Positions 32,227 through 40,626 of a DNA stretch of 64,000 bases are shown here, in pieces (position 1 is the first letter of the stretch; every line of letters starts with the position of its first letter). Where the stretch lies: NCBI RefSeq assembly GCF_018130765.1, contig NZ_JAFCJZ010000025.1, positions 62,001 through 126,000 on the forward strand. Reading direction: 5' to 3'. This stretch comes from Bradyrhizobium iriomotense. Its GTDB lineage: Bacteria > Pseudomonadota > Alphaproteobacteria > Rhizobiales > Xanthobacteraceae. A model generated the notes under the pieces. That model made no database searches. It saw only the letters and a program-made list of their open reading frames with translations, and was not told where the DNA came from. A program made the position numbers and the translations under genes.

Positions 32227-33394
32227 TCAGGTTCTCAAGTTCCAGCCCGAGCACAAGTCCGACAGCGGCAAGCCCACCAAGAAGGCAGGCACCGATCCGC
32301 GCCGCCGCCTGCTCGCTGGCCTGCGCCGCTATCGTCGCTTCCTGCTGATGGTCGTGCTGCCTGTGATTGCCGCCATCGGCGGCGTCACCTTCTATCTCCA
32401 CGGCGGACGCTATGTCGGCACCGACGATGCCTATGTCGGCGCGCAGAAGGTGCTGGTGACGCCCGACATCTCCGGCAAGATCGAGAAGGTCGTCGTCCGC
32501 GAAGGCCAGTTCGTCAAGCAGGGCGACGTGCTGTTCGAGATCGATCCCGTGCCGTTCCGCCTCGCGGTGGACGAGGCCAAGGCGCAGCTGATGCAGGCGC
32601 AGACGACCTATGACAACCTTCGCGCCAACATCAAGATCTACGGCGACATGCTGAACCTCGCCCAGCAGGGCGTCGATCTGAAGCAGCGCGACGTCGAGCG
32701 CAAGCAGGCGCTGGTCAAGAACAGTTTTGGCTCGCAGCTCGACCTCGACAACGCGTCGAACGCACTGGTCACGTCGGGCTCGATCGCACAATACGTCAGG
32801 CAGCAGATCTCGACCGCCAAGACGCAATTGCTCGGCGACACCGATCTGCCGCTGGAGAAATTCCCGCCCTACGCGCAGGCCAAATCCAAGCTCGAAAATG
32901 CCGAGCGCAATCTCGACCACACCGTGGTGCGCGCCTCGATGGGCGGCGTCGCGGCGCAGGTCGAGCAGATCCAGCTCGGCCGCTATGTGGCGGCGGGCAC
33001 GGCGGTGTTCTCCATCGTCGATATCGCCCATCCCTGGGTCGACGCCAATCCGAAGGAGAGCGACCTCACCTATGTCACGGAGGGCCAGCCGGTGACGCTC
33101 GAGGTCGACGCGTTCCCCAACCACGTCTTCAAGGGCAAGATCGGCTCGCTCTCGCCCGGCACCGGCGCGCAGTTCGCGATCCTGCCGCCGCAGAACGCCA
33201 CCGGCAATTTCGTCAAGGTGGTGCAGCGCGTGCCGATCCGCATCTATTTCGACGAGACCGACAAATACGTGAAGAAGCTGAAAGCCGGCATGAGCGTCTA
33301 TGCCACCATCGACACCGGCCATAAGCGCTCACTCGCCGGCCTGCTCGGCCTGTCGGCGACCGCGGGCCAAGACAAAGATTCAGACAAAGACTAA
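32219..33394 (+). CDS. emrA: HlyD/EmrA family membrane fusion protein
   Basis: 391 residues. One N-terminal membrane helix (FLLMVVLPVIAAIGGVTFYL), then the first biotinyl-lipoyl half (ISGKIEKVVVREGQFVKQGD), a coiled-coil hairpin of about 110 residues, and the second lipoyl half and beta-barrel (AAQVEQIQLGRYVAAGTAVF, DANPKESDLTYV). It links the inner-membrane pump to an outer-membrane channel that is not encoded here. Confidence 0.93.
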   Translation: MADQVLKFQPEHKSDSGKPTKKAGTDPRRRLLAGLRRYRRFLLMVVLPVIAAIGGVTFYLHGGRYVGTDDAYVGAQKVLVTPDISGKIEKVVVREGQFVKQGDVLFEIDPVPFRLAVDEAKAQLMQAQTTYDNLRANIKIYGDMLNLAQQGVDLKQRDVERKQALVKNSFGSQLDLDNASNALVTSGSIAQYVRQQISTAKTQLLGDTDLPLEKFPPYAQAKSKLENAERNLDHTVVRASMGGVAAQVEQIQLGRYVAAGTAVFSIVDIAHPWVDANPKESDLTYVTEGQPVTLEVDAFPNHVFKGKIGSLSPGTGAQFAILPPQNATGNFVKVVQRVPIRIYFDETDKYVKKLKAGMSVYATIDTGHKRSLAGLLGLSATAGQDKDSDKD

Positions 33395-33410
33395 GACAAG
33401 GACTGACTCA

Positions 33411-34967
33411 ATGTCCGGCCCCAATGCCAGCCTGATGGTCCCCGGCCTGCGCCGAAACATGGTGACGATCTGCGCCATGACCGCGACCATCATGCAGGCG
33501 CTGGACACCACCATCGCCAACGTCGCGCTGCCCTACATGCAGGGCACGCTGTCGGCCTCGCAGGACCAGATCAACTGGGTGCTGACCTCCTACATCGTCG
33601 CCGCGGCGATCATGACGGCGCCGGTGGGCTGGATCGCCAACCGCTTCGGCCGCAAGCGCATCTTCATCATCTGCTCGGCCGGCTTCACCTTCGCCTCCGT
33701 GCTGTGCGGCCTGGCGCAGGACATCAACCAGATGGTGCTGTTCCGCCTGCTGCAGGGCGTGTTCGGCGCGGCGCTGGTGCCGCTGTCGCAGTCGGTCATG
33801 CTCGATTATTACACGCTCCAGGAGCGCGCCAAGGCGATGTCGATCTGGGGCATGGGCGTGATGATGGGGCCGATCATGGGCCCCTCCCTCGGCGCCTGGC
33901 TGACCGAGACCTATTCCTGGCACTGGGTGTTCTTCGTCAATTTGCCGTTCGGCGCGATCACCGTGCTCGGGCTGATCGTCTTCATGGACGAGACCGGGAA
34001 GGATCTCAGTCTCAAGTTCGACTGGCTCGGTTTCGCTGCGCTGGCGATCGCGATCGGCGCGCTCCAGCTCGCGCTCGACCGCGGCGAGCAGCTCGGCTGG
34101 CTGGAATCCAACGAGATCATCGCGGAATTCATTATCTCGGCCGTCGCCTTCTATTTCTTCCTCGCACACTCCTTCACGACGTCGACGCCATTCATCCGCT
34201 TTGCACTGTTTCGGGATCGCAACTTCGTCACCGGCTGCATGTTCATGGTCGTGATGGGCCTCGTGCTGTTCTCGACCATGGCGCTGGCCTCGCCCTACAT
34301 GCAGAACGTGATCGGCTATCCCATCATCACCGCCGGCCTGCTGCTGGCGAGCCGCGGTTTCGGCACCTTCTTCGCCATGATGCTGGTCGGCCGCATGATG
34401 CGCTATTTCGAGGCGCGTACGCTGATCATCACCGGCCTGTCGCTGACCGCGGGCTCGCTGTTCCAGATGACCGGCTGGACCGACCTGACCCAGGTGCCGG
34501 AGATCGTCACCGTCAGCATCATCCAGGGCTTTGGCTTCGGTCTCGTCTTCGTGCCGCTCTCGACGGTGTCGTTCCTGACCCTGCCGAACCATCTGCGCAC
34601 CGACGGCACCGCCATGCTGACCCTGATGCGCAATGTCGCGAGCTCGGTCGGCATTTCGGTCGTCATCGCCGAGCTGACACAGGGCACGCGGCGGACCTAT
34701 GCGATCCTGTCCGAGCACATCAACCCGTTCAACCACGCACTGCAAATGCCCGACGTGCGCGGCATCATCAACCTCTCCACCGACGCCGGCCGCGCCATGG
34801 CCGACCGGATGGTCAGCGTGCAGGCGCAGATCATCGCCTTCGCCCACGACTACATGCTGGTGATGATCTTCATCCTCTGCACCATCCCGCTCGCGCTGAT
34901 GATCGGCTCGACCAAGGCCACCCTGCGGAAGCAGGCAGCGGGGCCGGAACATGCGGTGATGGAGTAG
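33411..34967 (+). CDS. emrB: DHA2 family MFS drug exporter (EmrB type)
   Basis: 518 residues from the ATG at 33411 (AAGGACTGACTC upstream). About 14 helices, with the family signatures ALDTTIANVALPYMQG, WVLTSYIVAAAIMTAPVGW, GRKRIF and the motif C-like GMGVMMGPIMGPSLGAWLT. It forms a tripartite proton-driven efflux pump with the EmrA protein encoded 16 bp upstream. Confidence 0.94.
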   Translation: MSGPNASLMVPGLRRNMVTICAMTATIMQALDTTIANVALPYMQGTLSASQDQINWVLTSYIVAAAIMTAPVGWIANRFGRKRIFIICSAGFTFASVLCGLAQDINQMVLFRLLQGVFGAALVPLSQSVMLDYYTLQERAKAMSIWGMGVMMGPIMGPSLGAWLTETYSWHWVFFVNLPFGAITVLGLIVFMDETGKDLSLKFDWLGFAALAIAIGALQLALDRGEQLGWLESNEIIAEFIISAVAFYFFLAHSFTTSTPFIRFALFRDRNFVTGCMFMVVMGLVLFSTMALASPYMQNVIGYPIITAGLLLASRGFGTFFAMMLVGRMMRYFEARTLIITGLSLTAGSLFQMTGWTDLTQVPEIVTVSIIQGFGFGLVFVPLSTVSFLTLPNHLRTDGTAMLTLMRNVASSVGISVVIAELTQGTRRTYAILSEHINPFNHALQMPDVRGIINLSTDAGRAMADRMVSVQAQIIAFAHDYMLVMIFILCTIPLALMIGSTKATLRKQAAGPEHAVME

Positions 34968-34993
34968 GACGCAGTCGAGCCGCAATCTCCACT

Positions 34994-35125
34994 GTCGTCC
35001 CGGACAAGCGCAGCGCAGATCCGGGACCCATAACCACAGGAAGTGGTTTGGCGAAGACTCGGAGTTGGCAGCTCGCGCTACGACCTCTCCCTGTGGTTAT
35101 GGGTCCCGGCCTTCGCCGGGACGAC
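34994..35125. repeat. Palindromic repeat family B, copy 4
   Basis: GTCGTCCCGGACAAGCGC and inner GATCCGGGACCCATAACCACAG pair with CTGTGGTTATGGGTCCCGG and CGCCGGGACGAC. It lies between convergent emrB and the phosphotransferase gene. Confidence 0.9.
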
Positions 35126-35145
35126 ACCGAGGTTACGGCGCCACG

Positions 35146-36210
35146 CTACCCCAACAACTCCTCGCACCCCAAATCCTCGACCGCCATCATCACCCGCTCC
35201 AGATTGTTCCACCAGATGCCGGGTGGGATGTCGATGCTCCACTGCCAGACCGGCTTGGTGATGTGCCAGAGCACCGACCAGCGATAATCCTGGTCGAGCG
35301 TGCCGCGCGTGTAGCCGGCTACACCATGTGCGAGCAGCGTCTCGTGGTAGCGATTGAGCAACGCCCGCTCGAGTGCCTGCCGGCGTTCCGGATACCATTG
35401 GATCGCCATCATGTAGGCGAGGTCGCTGGTGGGCACGTTGATGCCCCATAGGTCAAAATCGAAGATGCGCACGGTATTCGCGACGCCGGCGCGCGGCAGC
35501 AGAAAATTCCAGGTATGCGCATCGCCGTGAGCAATCGTGACGTGGCGGCGCGAATGGTAGCGCTGGGATAGTCGGGCCGACTGCTCGATGAGACGACGGT
35601 AGAGGATACGCCGCTCCTCGCTGAGGCGGTCGCCGAGCTGATCGGCGAAGCGGTCGTAATGACCGGCGAAGGTCTCCATGCGCGCCGCACTGTCTTCGGT
35701 GCTCGCCCAAGTGCCGACGGTCTCGCCGAGGCTGGCATGATTCCACCACGCCGCATGCATGCGCGCCAGCGTCGCGACGATAGCCATCGCCTGATCGCGT
35801 GACGGCGGCAGTGTCGGCACGGTCGCGAGTTCATGGCTATCGGTGAGGTCTTCGAGCAAGAGATGCCAGGCTCCGCTCTCCTCGTCGAAATGCCCGTCGA
35901 AGCAGCGCGGCACGAGTCCCGGTGGCATGTTCGGCGCAAGCTGCGTGTAGAAGGCAACTTCGTGCTCGCCGCGATCTGCAAGTGTCTTGGCGAAGGCAGC
36001 ATGCGCCATTTTCAGGATCAGCGACTGCGGAGCGCCGGCGGATTCGCCGACATAACGCAGGCCGAGCCTGACGATATGTGACACGACGGTGTCGCGCTGA
36101 TGCAGCACCTTCACTTCGCGCACAGCGCCGGCGTCCAGCACGCCGCCCCGGCGCAGTGCAGCCGTCAGTTGGGCGGGCTCAACGACCGCCGGCAATTGTG
36201 GAGGTGTCAT
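35146..36210 (-). CDS. Aminoglycoside-phosphotransferase-like kinase family protein
   Basis: 354 residues if the ATG at 36210 is used (AGGGG ten bases upstream; ATG 36237 adds nine residues). Kinase-like fold: SLILKMAHAA (ATP lysine), Brenner motif IAHGDAHTWNFLL and the metal-binding IFDFDLWG. It resembles the APH/choline-kinase/ecdysteroid-kinase-like group. The N-lobe reads VRLGLRYVG rather than an antibiotic-kinase signature, so a small-metabolite substrate is likelier than a drug. Confidence 0.82.
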   Translation of the reverse strand: MTPPQLPAVVEPAQLTAALRRGGVLDAGAVREVKVLHQRDTVVSHIVRLGLRYVGESAGAPQSLILKMAHAAFAKTLADRGEHEVAFYTQLAPNMPPGLVPRCFDGHFDEESGAWHLLLEDLTDSHELATVPTLPPSRDQAMAIVATLARMHAAWWNHASLGETVGTWASTEDSAARMETFAGHYDRFADQLGDRLSEERRILYRRLIEQSARLSQRYHSRRHVTIAHGDAHTWNFLLPRAGVANTVRIFDFDLWGINVPTSDLAYMMAIQWYPERRQALERALLNRYHETLLAHGVAGYTRGTLDQDYRWSVLWHITKPVWQWSIDIPPGIWWNNLERVMMAVEDLGCEELLG

Positions 36211-36277
36211 GACCACGATGCCCCTGTCCCGCGCCATACTGCACGATCACGATCCCGGGCACCAGCGGCCGACTGAC

Positions 36278-37966
36278 TTATGCCGCGGCGGTCGAGTCCC
36301 GCACGGTCCGGACCACGACCGATCGAAGCTGATCGAGATTGGCCGCCATGCCGGCGATCGCCTGCCTGACCTCCGCGGCGCGCTCGTTCACGGAAGCCGC
36401 GTCGCGGCTGACATTGCCGATCTTGGCCGAGACGTCCTTGGCGGCGGACGCCGATTCGGAAATCGACCGCGCGATCTCCCGCGTCGCCGCATCCTGCTCT
36501 TCCATCGCCGCGGCAACCGAGGTCGCAACGCCATCGATCTCGACGATGTGACCGCCCATGGCCTCGACGGCGTCCACGGCCGCCTGTGTCGAGGCCTGGA
36601 TCTCGGCGATCAGGCGCGTGATCTCCTCGGTGGATTTGGCAGTCTGGTCGGACAGTGATTTGACTTCGGCTGCGACCACGGCGAAGCCGCGGCCGGCCTC
36701 GCCGGCCCGCGCCGCCTCGATGGTCGCGTTGAGCGCCAGAAGGTTGGTCTGGCCGGCGATGCCGCCGATGAGATCGGAGACCTCGGCAATCTTCTTCACC
36801 GATCCGGCCAGCGCCTGGATGGTCGAACGCGCCTGCTCACGGCCCGCGACCGCCGACCTCGTGACGGTCGAGGTGCGTGCGACCTGGGTCGCGATCTCCC
36901 GGATCGAGGCGCTCAGCTCCTCGGCTGCGGCCGAAACCGTCTGCGAGCTGCCCAGTGCCTGCGTCGAGGCCGCAGCGACAGCCTGTGATTCCGTGGACAG
37001 CGAACGGGCGATCTCGGACAGGCTGGAGGCGACCCGTTCCACGCCCTGGCTCGCGGCGCTCGCGGTATCGACCGAACGGCCGGTTTCGCGCTCGACCGTC
37101 TCGGCCATCTGATGCAGGGCGGAACGCTTGGCGCGCGCGGCCTCCTGCTCGTTCTGCAATTGCTCCTCGCGCAAGCGGGAATTCTCGATCGCCCCCTGCT
37201 TGAACACCTCGAGGGCGCCCGCCATCGAGCCGATCTCGTCCTGCCGATGCGCGAAGGGGATGTCGGCGGCGAGATCGCCAGTCGCGAGATTCTGCATCGT
37301 GCCGGTCATACGCACGATCGGTCGCACCACGCCGAGGGCAACGCCGAGCAGGCCGGCGGCAATGAAGGCCAGGACCGCGGCGGAAACGCCGAGCAGGATA
37401 TAGAGGATCGAGCTGTCGCGGTCCGCGGCCAGCTTCTCCATGTCGGCATTCTGCTTGTTGGCGCTCTCGACGATGCTGTCGATGACGGCGCGATGCGCGG
37501 TGTAGGCGTCCTTGAGCTGCGCATAGGTGCGCTCGGCGGCAGCCATGTCCTTGGCCTTGAGGGCCGGCAGGAGCTGGTCGGACGCCTTCCAGAATTTCTG
37601 CACCTCGGCATCGGACTTCGACACCAGGGCAGACTTCAGGTCGACCGAGAGGCTGGAGGCGACCCAGTAAGCCTTGCGCTCGTCGTAGTCCTTGCGGAGC
37701 TGGACCAGCCGCTCGGCATGGGCCGCCAGCTGGTCCGGCTCGCGCATCGCGAGGGTGGCCTCGAGATAGGCCTCGATGACATATTCCGGCGGCGGCAGGA
37801 TGTCGGCGATGAGGTCGTTGCCGAGCTTGATGTCGGAATAGAGGGGACCGCCGACCTTGAGCTCGCGCAGCGCGTAGAGGCTGGTGGAGACGACCGCGGT
37901 GAAGCCGATGGCGAGCACGATGCCGAACGCAATGATCGCGGAAGATAACGACAGACGAATTTTCAT
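36278..37966 (-). CDS. Methyl-accepting chemotaxis protein
   Basis: 562 residues. TM1 about 9-31, a periplasmic helical sensor region of about 155 residues, TM2 about 188-212 (LLGVSAAVLAFIAAGLLGVAL), HAMP to about 270, and a cytosolic signalling domain with the hairpin tip GGIAGQTNLLALNATIEAAR. No C-terminal NWETF-type pentapeptide is seen (ends VRDSTAAA). It senses an unknown ligand and talks to CheA through CheW. Confidence 0.94.
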   Translation of the reverse strand: MKIRLSLSSAIIAFGIVLAIGFTAVVSTSLYALRELKVGGPLYSDIKLGNDLIADILPPPEYVIEAYLEATLAMREPDQLAAHAERLVQLRKDYDERKAYWVASSLSVDLKSALVSKSDAEVQKFWKASDQLLPALKAKDMAAAERTYAQLKDAYTAHRAVIDSIVESANKQNADMEKLAADRDSSILYILLGVSAAVLAFIAAGLLGVALGVVRPIVRMTGTMQNLATGDLAADIPFAHRQDEIGSMAGALEVFKQGAIENSRLREEQLQNEQEAARAKRSALHQMAETVERETGRSVDTASAASQGVERVASSLSEIARSLSTESQAVAAASTQALGSSQTVSAAAEELSASIREIATQVARTSTVTRSAVAGREQARSTIQALAGSVKKIAEVSDLIGGIAGQTNLLALNATIEAARAGEAGRGFAVVAAEVKSLSDQTAKSTEEITRLIAEIQASTQAAVDAVEAMGGHIVEIDGVATSVAAAMEEQDAATREIARSISESASAAKDVSAKIGNVSRDAASVNERAAEVRQAIAGMAANLDQLRSVVVRTVRDSTAAA

Positions 37967-38162
37967 AAGGCAATCCAGGCGCGAATCAAATTCGCACCGA
38001 GCCTAGATCGCTGCGGTAAATACGGACTTTCTTCGCGGACAGGTTGCGGAAGGAAAAGCTCCGCAGAACTACGGGAATGGACCGTCAGTCAATCGGTTTT
38101 AGGTCAGCGAGGCTGACGCTCAATCGCGGGGGCATCGGTTGCAATTGCGCTGAATGAGAAGC
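37967..38162. other. Intergenic region upstream of the MCP gene
   Basis: About 200 bp between the divergent... MCP start and the pcaG 3' hairpin; both genes are on the minus strand, so this holds the MCP promoter. No dyad or ORF stands out. Confidence 0.4.
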
Positions 38163-38193
38163 GCGTCGCGGCGACGCGAAGTCGCCGCGACGC
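38163..38193 (-). terminator. Strong stem-loop after pcaG
   Basis: GCGTCGCGGCGAC (38163-38175) and GTCGCCGCGACGC (38181-38193) are perfect 13-bp arms with a 5-nt loop, starting 7 bp after the pcaG stop. A probable end of the pca transcript, though the U tract is poor. Confidence 0.65.
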
Positions 38194-38199
38194 ATTGCC

Positions 38200-38802
38200 T
38201 CACATGTCGAAGAACACCGTCTCGTCGTCGCCCTGGAGGTGCAGGTCGAGCCGATAGACCGGCTTGCCGGCCTCGCGCACCGCGGTCAGCGTGGCGCGGC
38301 GCTCAGCGGGCACCAGCGCCAGCACGGGATCGGCGGCGTTGCCGGCCTCGTCGCTGAAATAGATGCGGGTATAGAGATGCCTGAGCATGCCGCGCCCGAA
38401 CACCGCGAGGACAATGTGCGGCGCCTGCGGCTTGCCATCGGGATCGGGCACCACGCCCGGCTTGATGGTGTCGAAGGAATAATTGCCGTCCTTGTCGGTG
38501 CCGCAGCGGGCGAAACCGCGGAAGCTGGCATTGGGCAGCGCGCGCTTGTCCTGCGGGTCGGCGAAACGCCCTTGAGCATCCGCCTGCCAGATCTCCAGCA
38601 TGCAATCAGGCACGGCAACGCCGTCGCCGTCGAAGACCCGGCCCTCGATGCGGACACGATCGCCGGTGACGTCAGGCGTCAGCGTCGAGTTGGTGAACGC
38701 GTCGTTCCAGGCGTATTCGCCAGTCGGCGTCAGTCCGTATTTGAAGAACGGACCGACGGTCTGCGATGGGGTGATCCCGTCGGGCTTCACAGAATCCTGC
38801 AC
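38200..38802 (-). CDS. pcaG: Protocatechuate 3,4-dioxygenase alpha subunit
   Basis: 200 residues if it starts at the GTG at 38802, 1 bp after the pcaH stop (an alternative GTG is at 38790 with AGGA). Opens SVKPDGITPSQTVGPFFKYG, and keeps the intradiol fold segments VFDGDGVAVPDCMLEIWQAD and LAVFGRGMLRHLYTRIYF. The alpha subunit has no complete iron site of its own; with PcaH it forms the (alpha-beta-Fe) enzyme that opens protocatechuate to 3-carboxy-cis,cis-muconate. Confidence 0.94.
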   Translation of the reverse strand: MQDSVKPDGITPSQTVGPFFKYGLTPTGEYAWNDAFTNSTLTPDVTGDRVRIEGRVFDGDGVAVPDCMLEIWQADAQGRFADPQDKRALPNASFRGFARCGTDKDGNYSFDTIKPGVVPDPDGKPQAPHIVLAVFGRGMLRHLYTRIYFSDEAGNAADPVLALVPAERRATLTAVREAGKPVYRLDLHLQGDDETVFFDM

Positions 38803-38803
38803 G

Positions 38804-39505
38804 TTAGTGGTTCTCCATGGGCGTGGCGTTCTTGCCACGCAGCACGATGTCAAAGCGGTAGCACAACGCCCATTCGGGCTGGGTGTTCTCGAGGTCGAAC
38901 GAGGAGACCATCCGCGCCCGCGCCTTCTCGTCCGGCACCGAGTTGAAGATCGGATCGAACGGAAACAGCGGGTCGGCCGGGAAGTACATCTGCGTCACCA
39001 GCCGCGTGACGAAGGAATGGCCGAACACCGAGAGATGGATATGCGCCGGACGCCAGGCGTTGTGGTGGTTGCCCCAGGGATAGGCGCCGGGCTTGATGGT
39101 GACGAAGCGATAATAGCCGGCGGCATCGCTCACGGTGCGGCCCGCGCCGGTGAAATTCGGATCGAGCGGCGCCGGATGCTGGTCGCGGACATGGACATAG
39201 CGGCCGCAGGAATTGGCCTGCCAGATCTCGACCAGCGAGTTCGGTACGCCGCGGCCGTCCTCATCGCGCACATGGCCGTGCACGATGATGCGCTCGCCGA
39301 TCGGCTCGCCACTGTGCTGGGTGGTGAGATCGTTGTCGCCCTCGCGCACGGTCTCATGGCCGTAGACCGGGCCGGTCAGTTCCGACAGCGTGTGACGCAT
39401 CGGGATCAAGGGCTTGTTCGGCGCACGCTTGATCGAGCTCTTGTAATCGGGCGACAGCGGCAGCGGATGCGCCTTGTTGCTGTCCACGGGATAGATGAAT
39501 GTCAT
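38804..39505 (-). CDS. pcaH: Protocatechuate 3,4-dioxygenase beta subunit
   Basis: 233 residues from the ATG at 39505 with GGGGAGGAG upstream. It carries the non-heme Fe(III) ligands: Tyr in AAGYYRFVTIKPGAYPW and the histidine pair in RPAHIHLSVFG. Pairs with PcaG. The stop TAA of pcaH is followed one base later by the GTG of pcaG. The AT-rich stretch 39560-39585 upstream is the likely promoter. Confidence 0.96.
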   Translation of the reverse strand: MTFIYPVDSNKAHPLPLSPDYKSSIKRAPNKPLIPMRHTLSELTGPVYGHETVREGDNDLTTQHSGEPIGERIIVHGHVRDEDGRGVPNSLVEIWQANSCGRYVHVRDQHPAPLDPNFTGAGRTVSDAAGYYRFVTIKPGAYPWGNHHNAWRPAHIHLSVFGHSFVTRLVTQMYFPADPLFPFDPIFNSVPDEKARARMVSSFDLENTQPEWALCYRFDIVLRGKNATPMENH

Positions 39506-39613
39506 TGGCGAACTCCTCCCCGGCCATTTTAGGTCCAGCCGGTCAACACTTCCGCCAATCATTATAGGATATAACTAATTTGGGGAAGCGGGTTTAGGCC
39601 TCCTGCGCCGCCG

Positions 39614-40507
39614 CTATTTGATCGGCGGACGCGGCAGCACGGCCTCGCCTGGCTCGAGCCGGTAGGTGTGGTCGAGCGAGTACCAGGGCGTCGCGACGTC
39701 GGGCGCGGTCGGGTGCGGCGTATCGTGGCGCTGGAACTTGCCGATCAACGCCTGCGTCACCCCGAACTGCACGTCGCTGTCGATATGCGGGTCGGCGGGA
39801 TCGTAGACCTGCGAAATCAGCACCTTGAATCCGGGCTTGAAGATCAGGGCATGCAGATGCGCGGGTCGATAGGGGTGCCGTCCCTGCGCCTCGAGCAGGC
39901 GGCCGACCACGCCGTTGGTCGGAATGGGATAGCCGACCATCATCACCGAGCGGAAGGCGAAGCGTCCATCCTGGTCGGCCGTGAACTTGCCGCGCAGGTT
40001 CATGTCGGCCTGCTCAGGATCCTGGTTCTCATAAAGACCAACCGGAGAAGCGTGCCAGACATCGACCTCCGCGCCCGCGACGGGACGGCCCTCCTTGTCG
40101 ACGACACGGCCGCTGACGAACAGCGGCGCACCCGGTGTCTCCGACCGCACGATCGATCCGCCGTTCTCGACCCGCGGCGAGTTCAGCCGCCAGAACGGCC
40201 CGAGCAATGACTGATCGGTTTCGGTATTGCCCTGATCGCCATTGTTGAGCAGGCACACCAGCGGCGAGACGCCGAGCGAGCCCGCCATCAGCACGACTTC
40301 GTTGTGCGTGTCGGTGGTCAGCTTGCCGAGCTCGGCGATGACAGCGGTGGCATCGCGAAACTCCTTCTCGGTCAGGCGAACGTCGCGCACGAAGGCATGC
40401 AGATGCTTGACCAGGGAGACCATGATCTGGCGCAGCCGCGGATCGGATGTCTGCTCCATTACCGCCAGGGCTGCGGCCGTGACGTCCTGCTCGCGCTCGA
40501 TGATCAT
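39614..40507 (-). CDS. Intradiol ring-cleavage dioxygenase (hydroxyquinol/catechol 1,2-dioxygenase type)
   Basis: 297 residues with the helical N-terminal dimerisation domain of catechol dioxygenases (LVKHLHAFVRDVRLTEKEF, EVVLMAGSLGVSPLVCLLN), then the catalytic barrel: TDQSLLGPFWR, ASPVGLYENQDP with a ligand Tyr, MVGYPIPTNGVVG with the second Tyr, and RPAHLHALIFKPG with the two histidines. Sequence pattern is closest to hydroxyquinol 1,2-dioxygenases, but catechol cannot be excluded. It stands just upstream of pcaHG on the same strand. Confidence 0.9.
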   Translation of the reverse strand: MIIEREQDVTAAALAVMEQTSDPRLRQIMVSLVKHLHAFVRDVRLTEKEFRDATAVIAELGKLTTDTHNEVVLMAGSLGVSPLVCLLNNGDQGNTETDQSLLGPFWRLNSPRVENGGSIVRSETPGAPLFVSGRVVDKEGRPVAGAEVDVWHASPVGLYENQDPEQADMNLRGKFTADQDGRFAFRSVMMVGYPIPTNGVVGRLLEAQGRHPYRPAHLHALIFKPGFKVLISQVYDPADPHIDSDVQFGVTQALIGKFQRHDTPHPTAPDVATPWYSLDHTYRLEPGEAVLPRPPIK

Positions 40508-40523
40508 GCCGCAATCTTCTCCC

Positions 40524-40609
40524 TGTCATTCCGGGGCAGCCCGACAGGGCTGAACCCGGAATCTCGAGATCCCGGATTCCGCTCTAACGAGCGGCTCCGG
40601 GATGACGGG
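40524..40609. repeat. Palindromic repeat family C (TGTCATTCCGGGGC...GGGATGACG), copy 1
   Basis: TGTCATTCCGGGG at the left and CTCCGGGATGACGG at the right, with AACCCGGAATCTCGAGATCC near the centre. It lies between the dioxygenase start and the thiolase 3' end. Confidence 0.75.
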
Positions 40610-40626
40610 ACGCTACGCGTCCCGTC
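40604..40626 (-). terminator. Stem-loop overlapping the thiolase stop codon
   Basis: GACGGGACGC (40604-40613) and GCGTCCCGTC (40617-40626) are perfect 10-bp arms with a 3-nt loop. The TGA stop of the thiolase overlaps the arm. Confidence 0.6.
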
